Shown here: positions 33,661 through 41,440 of the stretch, piece by piece
Layout: each line of letters starts with the position of its first letter
How positions within the stretch are numbered: the first letter of the stretch is position 1
DNA from: CAVUCE01 sp963739985
GTDB lineage: Bacteria > Bacteroidota > Ignavibacteria > Ignavibacteriales > Ignavibacteriaceae
NCBI GenBank assembly: GCA_963739985.1
Contig: CAVUCE010000022.1
Coordinates: 372,001-436,000 of the forward strand
DNA length: 64,000 nt
Reading direction: 5' to 3'
Made by a program: the position numbers and the translations under genes
Notes under the pieces: generated by a model
Seen by the model: the letters and a program-made list of their open reading frames with translations, nothing else
What the model was told of the DNA's origin: nothing
Databases searched by the model: none

Positions 33661-34632
33661 ATGAAAAGTCTATTCTCAAGCATTTTGGCTGTTATTGTTT
33701 TAACAGGCTTTGCTTTCGCACAAAACAACAGTGCTGATGTAAATCAGACTGGAAATTCAAATCTTGGTACTGTAAATCAAGTATCTTCAGATAATACAGC
33801 AACAATTACACAAGGTTCAGCAGCTAATCCGCTTACAAACGGAAAAGCATTAATTGACCAGTCATCTGCAAATAATAAAGGAACTATTAGCCAAGGAACT
33901 TCGATTAATGCAAAAAACGCTGATGCTAAAATTTTTCAATCAGCAGGTGATGGTAATATTGCTGAAATCGACCAAGAAAGATATACTACCGGACATGGCG
34001 ATAAATGGGGAAAACCTCAGGATAACGTTTCAAGAATTGATCAAATTGGTGAATTAAATAATGCTTCCGTTATTACTGAAGCTCAACGGGGAAAAGCTGA
34101 TATTTATCAATTAGGAAATTCAAATGATGCAACTATTATTCAGGATGCTGAAAGAGATTACGAAGCTCACATTTCACAAACTGGAGCAAGCAACGTAGCT
34201 CATATGCATCAATTTGGAGATGCAAATACTTATGGAAGTATTACACAATTAGGAAATAATAATAGTTCATCTGTTGATCAAATGGGAAGCGATAATCATG
34301 CAGTTGTTTCACAATTAAGTGATTACAATACAGCAAACCTTAATCAAGCAGATAGAAACAATACTGCTGAAATTACTCAAAAAGGAAGTACTGATAATGT
34401 TGTTAACTTAAAACAAACCGGCGGATCAGATGCTTCTATCTATCAAGATGGTTTCCAGAATACAGTTATGGGATTAAATGCTGATCCTTTGGCTACCTCA
34501 TTGAACGGAAGTACATTGGATGTTTCCCAGATGGGTAATGGAAATATGTTGCACTTACAGCAAACTAACGGTGCTAGTGCAAGTGTATCTCAAGATGGAT
34601 TAACCAATACAGCTGTTGTTATACAGAATTAA
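33661..34632 (+). CDS. Curlin-repeat amyloid subunit 1
   Basis: A 323-residue exported protein (signal peptide 1-20, cleaved near AFAQN). The mature part consists of about two dozen short strand units with the curlin pattern (A/S)x(I/V)xQxGxxNxA, for example ATIIQDAERD, AHISQTGASNVAHMHQFGDA and SSSVDQMGSDNHAVVSQ, and ends VVIQN. E. coli CsgA has ten such strands (five repeats) in 151 residues, so this subunit is roughly twice as long. It should be secreted through CsgG and fold into a beta-solenoid fibre. RBS GAGGGAATTC precedes the ATG. It is the first of four signal-bearing curlins, after a structured 330-base leader. The choice between CsgA and CsgB roles cannot be made from sequence alone. 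Confidence 0.87.
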   Translation: MKSLFSSILAVIVLTGFAFAQNNSADVNQTGNSNLGTVNQVSSDNTATITQGSAANPLTNGKALIDQSSANNKGTISQGTSINAKNADAKIFQSAGDGNIAEIDQERYTTGHGDKWGKPQDNVSRIDQIGELNNASVITEAQRGKADIYQLGNSNDATIIQDAERDYEAHISQTGASNVAHMHQFGDANTYGSITQLGNNNSSSVDQMGSDNHAVVSQLSDYNTANLNQADRNNTAEITQKGSTDNVVNLKQTGGSDASIYQDGFQNTVMGLNADPLATSLNGSTLDVSQMGNGNMLHLQQTNGASASVSQDGLTNTAVVIQN

Positions 34633-34646
34633 GAGAAAAATTCATT

Positions 34647-34672
34647 GGGGATGTAATTACATCCCCGTTTAT
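34647..34672 (+). terminator. Hairpin between curlin genes 1 and 2
   Basis: GGGGATGT and ACATCCCC form a perfect 8-bp stem around AATT, followed by GTTTAT. It may attenuate or stabilise the transcript between the first and second curlin genes. Confidence 0.6.
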
Positions 34673-34696
34673 AAAAATATTTAGAGGGAATTTAAA

Positions 34697-35707
34697 ATGA
34701 AAAAATTATTTGTAAGTTTCGCAGTAGTTGCGTTTTGTGCAAGTTTCGTTTTTGCACAAGGTAACATAGCAACATCATCTCAAACTGGAAATAATAATGC
34801 TGCTGCTGTCACACAATCCGGTCTTCAGAATGAAAGTACGATAACTCAAAATACATGGGGAACCGGTCATAGCGCAACAGTATCTCAAGATGGATCTGAA
34901 AATAGCTCTAGTCTTTTACAAGATCAAAGAGGTGCTACTGCACAAATTGATCAGATTGGTGAAAGCAATACAAGTGGGTTAAAACAATCCGGTCCTAATG
35001 ATGCAAATATACATCAGGATGGAAATAACAACATATTGGGAAGTTATAGTAACTTTACCAATCAAGCTTTCCAGAATAACGGGACCTCCTTTCCAAATGA
35101 TAATAATTTACTTGACCTTGATCAAATAGGAAATAATAATAAAGCAGGTGTTTGGCAAGAACACCACGGAACTGCAACGATAGCTCAAACTGGAAATTCA
35201 AATCAAGGTAAAATTTATCAGACAGGAATCGCAGCAAGTTATATTAATACTGCAATTATAGATCATACCGGTGATATGAACTATGCCGATGTTCATCAGA
35301 TTGGTGAAGGCAATACCGGTAAATCAATTATAACATCAGGGAATGGAAACGAATCCTATGTTAACCAAACAGGAGACGGTAACTTAGGTGGAACAACTAT
35401 GCGAGGTGATGACAACTTTGTTGACGTTTCTCAAACAGGAAATACACACGTAGGTACAGCTGTCATTTTTGGAAATTCTAATACCATTAATATAAGCACA
35501 ATAGGTTTCCATAATTATAGTGCTAATTATGCAGCAGGAGATGGAAACACAATTACTGTTAATCAAACTTCTTCCGATAACCATAATGTTAACTCAATAA
35601 ATACTGGGAACCTGAACAATGTAACAGTAAGCCAATTATCTAATGGAAATAATAGTAATAATACCATAAATGGTAGCTCAAATGTAACTACAGTAACTCA
35701 AAATTAG
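34697..35707 (+). CDS. Curlin-repeat amyloid subunit 2
   Basis: A 336-residue exported curlin-repeat protein. The signal peptide (MKKLFVSFAVVAFCASFVFA) is nearly identical in DNA and protein to that of the next gene. Repeats such as ATVSQDGSENSSSL, GTATIAQTGNSNQGKIYQTG and VDVSQTGNTHVGTAVIFGNS show the QxGxxN core. The C-terminal half drifts toward Thr/Asn-rich strands with fewer Gln (TINISTIGFHNYSANYA). A non-repeat insert lies near residues 112-136 (FTNQAFQNNGTSFPNDNNLL). It ends TVTQN, matching the QN terminus of its neighbours. RBS AGAGGGA. Separated from gene 3 by only 12 bases, so co-transcribed. A fibre subunit, most probably CsgA-like. Confidence 0.86.
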   Translation: MKKLFVSFAVVAFCASFVFAQGNIATSSQTGNNNAAAVTQSGLQNESTITQNTWGTGHSATVSQDGSENSSSLLQDQRGATAQIDQIGESNTSGLKQSGPNDANIHQDGNNNILGSYSNFTNQAFQNNGTSFPNDNNLLDLDQIGNNNKAGVWQEHHGTATIAQTGNSNQGKIYQTGIAASYINTAIIDHTGDMNYADVHQIGEGNTGKSIITSGNGNESYVNQTGDGNLGGTTMRGDDNFVDVSQTGNTHVGTAVIFGNSNTINISTIGFHNYSANYAAGDGNTITVNQTSSDNHNVNSINTGNLNNVTVSQLSNGNNSNNTINGSSNVTTVTQN

Positions 35708-35719
35708 TATGAGGGAAAA

Positions 35720-36724
35720 ATGAAAAAATTATTTGTAAGTTTCGCAGTAGTCGCGTTTTGTACAAGTTTCGTTTTTGCACAAAATGCCGCTACTACTAGC
35801 CAAACCGGGGATAATAATCAAGCTACTGCAACTCAGACGGGTTCAAATAGCGTAACTATATCTCAGGTTAGTAAAGCCGGTGCTACTGTTGCAAAAGCGA
35901 ATCTTGCTACTGTTGAACAAATCGGTGCTTCAAATACTGCAACAGTTAATCAAGATAGAAGTGGCGGTCAGCAAGGTAATGTAACTTCATCTTCTATATT
36001 CCAGAGTGGTGATAATAATTTAAGTTCAGTAGAACAGACCGGATATTATCAAGGTTCAAACTCAGCTAAAATAACACAGATTGGTGTAATAGGCGGAGTT
36101 GGAAATAAAGCTTATCAATCAATGATTAATAATTACGGAAATAATGCTGAAATTAATCAAACCGGTGATGAGAACTATGCTAAACAGTATGTTGGTGATG
36201 TTAATTCAGGTAACCATGACTTAATAAAACAAGATGGTCTAAGAAATAGTTCAGAACAATGGGCTCATGGCGGTGATGATCAACACTTGACCGCTGAACA
36301 ATATGGTAGCGATAATATTTCTTACCAGAAACAATATGGTTTGAAAAATTATGCTACAATTTATCAAGATGGCCAAGGCAATAATGCTAGCCAAGAACAG
36401 CATAATGGTTCTTATAAATTTAACGGAAGTTACGCACAACAGCATTTCGCTTCAATTACTCAAAAAGGCGACGGCAACATCGCTTCTCAATATCAAGATG
36501 AATCAGTTGCCGATGTTTGGTCAAATAGCAGAAATAGTTCAACTATTTACCAAGAAGGTAATGATAACTCAAGTTCTGTTAGCCAAAACAGTGGTTTAAA
36601 TCTTGGTGATGTAACTCAACTTGGCAATAGTAATTTGGGTAATATTACACAGGCAAGCATGAGTAATAATGCGAATATTACACAGACAGGTAATAGTAAC
36701 TCATCAACAATAAATCAAAATTAG
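35720..36724 (+). CDS. Curlin-repeat amyloid subunit 3 (Tyr/Gln-rich)
   Basis: A 334-residue exported curlin-repeat protein. Its signal-peptide coding sequence differs from that of gene 2 at only 2 of 63 bases, showing recent duplication or conversion. The mature repeats keep QxGxxN (ATVEQIGASNTATVNQ, AEINQTGDENYAKQYVGD, ATIYQDGQGNNASQEQ). The centre (about 150-280) is rich in Tyr, His and QQ/QY pairs (SYAQQHFASITQKGDGNIA), unlike its siblings. The last four units, from LGDVTQLGNSNLGNITQ on, are very regular, and it ends INQN. It follows gene 2 by 12 bases with RBS GAGGG and precedes a hairpin. Probably a major or surface-specialised fibre subunit. Confidence 0.86.
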   Translation: MKKLFVSFAVVAFCTSFVFAQNAATTSQTGDNNQATATQTGSNSVTISQVSKAGATVAKANLATVEQIGASNTATVNQDRSGGQQGNVTSSSIFQSGDNNLSSVEQTGYYQGSNSAKITQIGVIGGVGNKAYQSMINNYGNNAEINQTGDENYAKQYVGDVNSGNHDLIKQDGLRNSSEQWAHGGDDQHLTAEQYGSDNISYQKQYGLKNYATIYQDGQGNNASQEQHNGSYKFNGSYAQQHFASITQKGDGNIASQYQDESVADVWSNSRNSSTIYQEGNDNSSSVSQNSGLNLGDVTQLGNSNLGNITQASMSNNANITQTGNSNSSTINQN

Positions 36725-36745
36725 TATGGTAAGTAGGTTAGGGTA

Positions 36746-36775
36746 TGGGGAAGCGATTGCTTCCCCATTATATTT
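36746..36775 (+). terminator. Hairpin after curlin gene 3
   Basis: TGGGGAAGC pairs with GCTTCCCCA (9 bp, 4-base loop), followed by TTATATTTGAT. It is a weak terminator or attenuator 21 bases after the gene 3 stop. Together with the hairpin after gene 1 it may set subunit ratios. Confidence 0.6.
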
Positions 36776-36801
36776 GATGATATTAAAATAAAGTGAATAT
36801 T

Positions 36802-37362
36802 ATGAAAAAAGTATTTGTGCTTATATTATTACTTACCGGGCTTTGCCTTGCTCAAAACGAAAAAGCCGATTATGAAGTTGTGACACTTGATTCAGAAAGT
36901 ACCATTGTTTTGGATAATCAACCTACATTAAAAAAACCGGCTCATAAAAATGGGCAATCTCAAAATGATGTTACAATTACACAGAGCGGTCACTTAAACG
37001 AGGCGATGATTCAGCAAGCGGTTATTGATAATTCTTCTAAAACAACACTTGATCAAAATGGTGATTTCAATTCCGCGGATTTACGCGTTATCGGCGAAAA
37101 TAATATTTTGAACGTTCAGCAAAGTGGTAACAGCAATAAAGTTAATAGCATTTTAGCAGGTCGTAATTTACAATCGGATATTGACCAAAGAGGAAACTCA
37201 AATGAAATTAACCAATTGCTTTTAGGTCAAAATCAAGAGTTTAGCATTCAGCAGTATGGACAAAACAACCAGTTGACACAAATTAATTTAATCGAAACCC
37301 CAAAACCAATTTTGATTCAGCAGAAGGGTTCCGGTATGAAACTGATAATTACTAATAAATAA
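36802..37362 (+). CDS. Short curlin-repeat protein, candidate CsgB-like nucleator
   Basis: A 186-residue exported protein. I chose the ATG at 36802 because it opens the signal peptide (MKKVFVLILLLTGLCLAQ); a GTG three codons earlier is less likely. A non-repeat N-terminal segment (about 20-55) precedes roughly eight curlin units (DVTITQSGHLNEAMIQQ, TTLDQNGDFNSADLRV, LNVQQSGNSNKVNSIL, FSIQQYGQNNQLTQIN). The C-terminus departs from the repeats and is basic, ending GSGMKLIITNK. E. coli CsgB likewise is a shorter curlin with a divergent basic last repeat that holds it at the cell surface, so a nucleator role is the best guess. Located after the three large curlins; weak RBS. Confidence 0.78.
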   Translation: MKKVFVLILLLTGLCLAQNEKADYEVVTLDSESTIVLDNQPTLKKPAHKNGQSQNDVTITQSGHLNEAMIQQAVIDNSSKTTLDQNGDFNSADLRVIGENNILNVQQSGNSNKVNSILAGRNLQSDIDQRGNSNEINQLLLGQNQEFSIQQYGQNNQLTQINLIETPKPILIQQKGSGMKLIITNK

Positions 37363-37396
37363 AGTATAAGAGAAATATTCTGTTTTTATTGAGAAA

Positions 37397-37801
37397 ATGA
37401 ACAAACAAATTAAGCTCCGCTTTTTTTCATTAGTCTTAATTGGTTTAGGATTAATAGCTGGTTTTTCAAGTTGTAAAATTGAAAATGTTAAAGTTCCTAA
37501 TAAATGTGTGGTTAATATTACTACTTTAGATAAAGATACTTTTCAACCGGTAAAAGGAACTGAGATTACTTCCTACCCTATTATGGGTCGTAATGAAACA
37601 AGTGAGAACGGTGAGATGACAATTACATTGGATTTTTCAGGTGATTATATGTTAAGATATTACAAAGAAGGATATCAGGTGGATTCTGTAAAGATAAGAT
37701 TTACTTCTGGCGAAAGATCTGAATACAAAATATTACTTGAAAAGAATATTTCATCTACATTTTCTGAAAATATTAGAATTAAACAAAATAAGTATATTTG
37801 A
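37397..37801 (+). CDS. Small lipoprotein with carboxypeptidase-regulatory-like domain
   Basis: A 134-residue protein with a lipoprotein signal (GFSSC, cysteine near residue 27) and one Ig-like carboxypeptidase-regulatory/transthyretin-type domain: CVVNITTLDKDTFQPVKGTE, then the NGEMTITLDFSGDYMLRYYK and YQVDSVKIRF strands. Such domains bind or stabilise surface proteins. It sits between the short curlin and another curlin-like frame, so it may help anchor the fibres on the outer membrane. Its last 65 bases overlap the longest form of the next reading frame in the +1 phase, and neither frame has a clean boundary there, so a frameshifted single gene is possible. Confidence 0.68.
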   Translation: MNKQIKLRFFSLVLIGLGLIAGFSSCKIENVKVPNKCVVNITTLDKDTFQPVKGTEITSYPIMGRNETSENGEMTITLDFSGDYMLRYYKEGYQVDSVKIRFTSGERSEYKILLEKNISSTFSENIRIKQNKYI

Positions 37802-37841
37802 AAAATCTAATATTAAAAAAACTAATTTTAGCCGTATTGAA

Positions 37842-38528
37842 ATGAGAAATCTCGAATTCAATCTTTTACCTTACAAAACATTTCAGATTAAAAAATGGAA
37901 TTATTCCGGGGATCCGGATTTTTACATTAGCTACGGCTTTAATGATTTAGTAACAATGGAATCTCTAAAGAAATTAGAAAACAGCACAACTTCCCTAAAA
38001 AATCAGACTTCAGTTTATAGTGAAATTGCGCTAACAGAATTTATTAAAAGCAGTAAAGCAAATAATACATCAACAACAGGGTTACAAAAATTTGGATTGG
38101 GTAACTATTTTATATCTAATACTTCCGGATTAAATAATATTACGTTAATTTCACAAGGTAATAAACTCTCCCCTTCCGACTACAATTTTGCAGTCTTAAA
38201 CATGTTTGGAGATTTTAATTATTCAGAAATTAAACAATATGGAATAGGGCATAATTTAGTTTTCGAGTCTTATCCAAATTCAGGAGAAAATTTATCGAAT
38301 TTATCAGTTAAGCTCCAATACGGTTTCGGTAATTTAATAGAGCAAATTACTGAAGGAACTGTAAATTCAATTATTGCTGACCAGTTTGGAAGTCAAAATA
38401 TATTAGAGTCAAAAGTAAATGGCAACTATAATATAATGAAGATTTATCAAGACGGGTCTATGAATAGTTCAACAAATACACAAACCGGAGCAAATAATTA
38501 TATATCGGTTTATCAAGGTAATCCTTAA
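37842..38528 (+). CDS. Curlin-like repeat protein without signal peptide (start uncertain)
   Basis: From the ATG at 37842 this encodes 228 residues; the frame is open from a TTG at 37737 (263 residues). Neither start has a good RBS or a signal peptide. The N-terminal part has no recognised domain. From about residue 65 diverged curlin units appear (LQKFGLGNYF, SEIKQYGIGHNLVF, VKLQYGFGNLIEQITEG, IADQFGSQNILE), ending with MKIYQDGSMNSSTNTQTGAN. A curlin that cannot enter the periplasm would be useless to the system, so I suspect it is the continuation of the preceding lipoprotein gene after a +1 shift, real or a sequencing error, giving a lipid-anchored curlin. If separate, it may be decayed. 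Confidence 0.6.
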   Translation: MRNLEFNLLPYKTFQIKKWNYSGDPDFYISYGFNDLVTMESLKKLENSTTSLKNQTSVYSEIALTEFIKSSKANNTSTTGLQKFGLGNYFISNTSGLNNITLISQGNKLSPSDYNFAVLNMFGDFNYSEIKQYGIGHNLVFESYPNSGENLSNLSVKLQYGFGNLIEQITEGTVNSIIADQFGSQNILESKVNGNYNIMKIYQDGSMNSSTNTQTGANNYISVYQGNP

Positions 38529-38610
38529 AAAGTATTAAAAAACAAAAATTATTATGCGCAATAACGTTTTATTTAACATTTCATTAAGCCAACTATGGGG
38601 AGTTAAAAAT

Positions 38611-40110
38611 ATGCCCGGAGATAAAAGCACGAAGCTGTTGTTTTCTATGTTGATGATATTTTCTTTATTATTTGCTTCTTGTAAAGAAGATACCGTCCAA
38701 CCTATAACATTAGGAACAATTCAAGGTAAAGTAGTTGATGCGGAAACTGGAATAGCATTAAGTGATGCAAGTGTCAGTACAAATCCGCCTACAGAAGCAA
38801 TTATGTCTGATTCTCAAGGATCATTCATATTAAAAAACGTTCCAGTCGGAAGCTATTCTATTATTGCTGCAAAAAACGGATACGATAAAAATACTGTAAG
38901 CATAACTGTACTCGAAAATTTATCCGCTCAAGCAGTTATATTCTTGTCAAAAAAAACAACAACTAATAAAGCACCGACCACGCCAAGTAATCCTTCACCG
39001 GCAATCGGAAAAACAATCGATTCACTTGCGGTTAATCTGGCTTGGAGCTCAAAAGATCCCGATGCAGACCAAGTTCTATTTGATGTTTATCTATATGAAT
39101 CTAATAGTTCAACACAAAATTTAATTGCATCTAATTATACCGATACTACTTTAAGAGTTGTCGGATTAAAATACGGAACAACTTATTTTTGGCAAGTAAT
39201 TGCAAAAGATACAAGCAGTACATCTACAAACGGAAATATCTGGAGTTTTACTACTAAACAATTTCCAAATAATGCAATTGTTTTCGCTTCAAATGTTGAA
39301 AATAACTATTCGATATACAGTACAGACATTAACGGCAGCAATATCATAAAACTTACTAATGATAGTTATAAAAATTTATGGCCAAGATTAAACCCGCGTC
39401 AAAATAAGATTGCTTATGTATCCGATGCTACAGGTGATCCTCAAATTTATGTTATGAACAATGACGGCAGCAATGTTTTAAAGATTACAAATATCTCAGT
39501 TTCAGGTTATAATAATAACGGATATGGATTTAGCTGGTCACCGGACGGCGGAAGAATTTTATATGCCCATTATGATAAATTATACAGAGTTGATATAAAC
39601 GGATCAAATTTACAAATTATTGCAACAGCTCCCGCTAACAGAAATTTTAGAGAATGTTCATGGTCTCCTAAAGGAGATAAAATAGTTTGTTCAACGGTTG
39701 GTGTTAATCCATTTGATAATGAAATAATGTTAATGAACGCAGATGGAAGCAACCAATCAGTATTGATTAATAATCCGGCAGGAACAGTAAGCGCGCCGGT
39801 ATTTTCAATTGACGGCACAAAAATTCTTTTTACTCAGGATATCTCAGGATATGAAGATCAAAGCGGCAGACAGCTTAATTCGCATATATTTTCTATGAAG
39901 ATTACAAACAGTGATACCACCGATTTGTCTAAATCTAAAATCGACGGTACTAATGATCTTTTTCCTAGATTTTCGCCCGACGGTTCCAAAATAATTTTTA
40001 CAAATGTTGTTAACACCGCCGGCTCAAAACCGGAAATTTGGGTTATGGATGCTGATGGGTCTAATAGGAAAAAATTAGTTGATAACGGGAATATGGCGGA
40101 TTGGAAGTAA
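38611..40110 (+). CDS. TolB-like beta-propeller lipoprotein with CarboxypepD_reg and FN3 domains
   Basis: A 499-residue outer-membrane-type lipoprotein. I chose the ATG at 38611 for its GGGGAG RBS; an upstream ATG at 38554 adds 19 residues without a signal. The lipobox is LFASC. Domains in order: a carboxypeptidase-regulatory-like sandwich (GTIQGKVVDAETGIALSDAS), a fibronectin-III-like domain (VNLAWSSKDPDADQVLFDVY and TTYFWQVIAKD), then a TolB/WD40-like propeller with the repeated pattern IYVMNNDGSNVLKIT, FSWSPDGGRILYA, PRFSPDGSKIIFT and IWVMDADGSNRKKLV. It is the last gene of the curli-like run, in the same direction. It might bind fibre proteins or act independently; the link to curli is positional only. 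A hairpin terminator follows. Confidence 0.82.
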   Translation: MPGDKSTKLLFSMLMIFSLLFASCKEDTVQPITLGTIQGKVVDAETGIALSDASVSTNPPTEAIMSDSQGSFILKNVPVGSYSIIAAKNGYDKNTVSITVLENLSAQAVIFLSKKTTTNKAPTTPSNPSPAIGKTIDSLAVNLAWSSKDPDADQVLFDVYLYESNSSTQNLIASNYTDTTLRVVGLKYGTTYFWQVIAKDTSSTSTNGNIWSFTTKQFPNNAIVFASNVENNYSIYSTDINGSNIIKLTNDSYKNLWPRLNPRQNKIAYVSDATGDPQIYVMNNDGSNVLKITNISVSGYNNNGYGFSWSPDGGRILYAHYDKLYRVDINGSNLQIIATAPANRNFRECSWSPKGDKIVCSTVGVNPFDNEIMLMNADGSNQSVLINNPAGTVSAPVFSIDGTKILFTQDISGYEDQSGRQLNSHIFSMKITNSDTTDLSKSKIDGTNDLFPRFSPDGSKIIFTNVVNTAGSKPEIWVMDADGSNRKKLVDNGNMADWK

Positions 40111-40121
40111 TCATTTAAGAT

Positions 40122-40161
40122 AGGTCATTCCCATGAATAATTTAACTCAAGGGAATGACTT
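40122..40161. terminator. Terminator between convergent genes
   Basis: GTCATTCCC (40124-40132) pairs with GGGAATGAC (40151-40159), extended by two weaker pairs, around an 18-base loop. It lies between the convergent TolB-like and tyrA genes and closes the curli-like region. Confidence 0.65.
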
Positions 40162-40197
40162 ACTAGAAATCATTTTATGTGTTTATTAATCCAGAGT

Positions 40198-41283
40198 TTA
40201 CTTTGTTGCAAATCCTGAATTTTCGATCAATATTTTAGCGGTCTTGGCAGCACTTTCAGAATCAAACGACAAACGGAAAGTTCCACCTGTTCCCTCTCGA
40301 ATTTTAAGCAATTCCATATCTTTAATATTTATACTGTTTTGAAATAACAAAGTAGTCAGTTTGCTTAAAACTCCGGGCTCATCTTTAACATAAACAAAAA
40401 CATCAAAAAGAGGATTTATAAATCCTTTAGTATTCTTCGGAATTTCGTCACGTTTTGTCCTCGCGCTCGAAAACATATCCCCAAGTCGAATAAAATCTTC
40501 ACATTCAATGTAGTCTTCTATTTTATTCAAATTTTTATGCATAATTTCTATTGAATTTATTATCTCTTCCCTATTGAACTTAAAAATAGGCTCCCAAATA
40601 TCAAAAGCACTTGAGGCAATTCTAGTCATATCTCTAAAACCGCCTGCGGCAAAATCCAAAAAATTAACACCGTTTGAGTTCCCGTTTTCAGGAATAGAAT
40701 TTACTAGCGCAATAGAAATAAGCTGCGGCAAATGGCTCACCCTGGAAATAACTTTATCATGAATATAAGGATTAAGATATCTTATTCTAGCTCCTAATTT
40801 TTTAACAACTTCGACAAATCCATCCATTCTTTCGTCTTTTGCAGGTGTGTCGGAAAGAACATAAACCGAATTTTCAAAAAGCAAAGGATCGGAATTTTCA
40901 TACCCGCCTTTTTCTTTACCGGTCATTGGGTGACCGCCTATATAAAGTCCTTTGCAGTTCTTAGCTTTCCATTTGTCCTCGAAAATGCCTTTAACTCCGC
41001 AAACATCCGAGATTATTGTGTCCTCATTTAATAAAGGTAATAATTTGTCAAAGGTCTCTAATGATAATTGTGAAGGCAAACAAAGAAATATTAAATCCGC
41101 ATCCTTTGCAGAGTTTATATCCGGTAATTTTTCATTTATCGCTTTATCATGAAAAGCATGTTCAATTACTTCCGGCTTATCAAAACCTGAAATATTAAAT
41201 TCTTTATAACCGGCTGAGAGCGCTTTAGCGATAGATCCGCCGATTAAACCAAGTCCGATAATAGATATTTTCTTAATAGCCAC
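40198..41283 (-). CDS. tyrA: Prephenate dehydrogenase with C-terminal ACT domain
   Basis: A 361-residue enzyme of tyrosine synthesis converting prephenate to 4-hydroxyphenylpyruvate with NAD+. The Rossmann motif GLGLIGGSIAKAL is at residues 10-22. The conserved segments GGHPMTGKEKGGYENS and SRVSHLPQLISIAL contain the catalytic and substrate-binding His, and GGFRDMTRIASS follows. A C-terminal ACT domain (about 288-358, VFVYVKDEPGVLSKLTTLL) is expected to give feedback inhibition by tyrosine. It is encoded after aroF on the same strand, about 160 bases apart, though a terminator-like hairpin lies between them. Confidence 0.93.
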   Translation of the reverse strand: MAIKKISIIGLGLIGGSIAKALSAGYKEFNISGFDKPEVIEHAFHDKAINEKLPDINSAKDADLIFLCLPSQLSLETFDKLLPLLNEDTIISDVCGVKGIFEDKWKAKNCKGLYIGGHPMTGKEKGGYENSDPLLFENSVYVLSDTPAKDERMDGFVEVVKKLGARIRYLNPYIHDKVISRVSHLPQLISIALVNSIPENGNSNGVNFLDFAAGGFRDMTRIASSAFDIWEPIFKFNREEIINSIEIMHKNLNKIEDYIECEDFIRLGDMFSSARTKRDEIPKNTKGFINPLFDVFVYVKDEPGVLSKLTTLLFQNSINIKDMELLKIREGTGGTFRLSFDSESAAKTAKILIENSGFATK

Positions 41284-41350
41284 TGATTATTTTCCACAAG
41301 GTTTTTAGATCTTTTATATAAATTTTATTAACTGACTATGATAAAATAAA

Positions 41351-41403
41351 AATTTCCTTTACAATTATTAAATCTAAAAAGAGATAATAATTAAAAGGAA
41401 ATT
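41351..41403 (-). terminator. Terminator after aroF
   Basis: AATTTCCTTT pairs with AAAGGAAATT, with an inner AATTATTA/TAATAATT pair. On the minus strand the stem is followed by TTTATTTTAT. It is AT-rich but long, 38 bases past the aroF stop. Confidence 0.65.
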
Positions 41404-41440
41404 AAAAATAGATCATTAAATATATAAAATAGTTCGTTAG

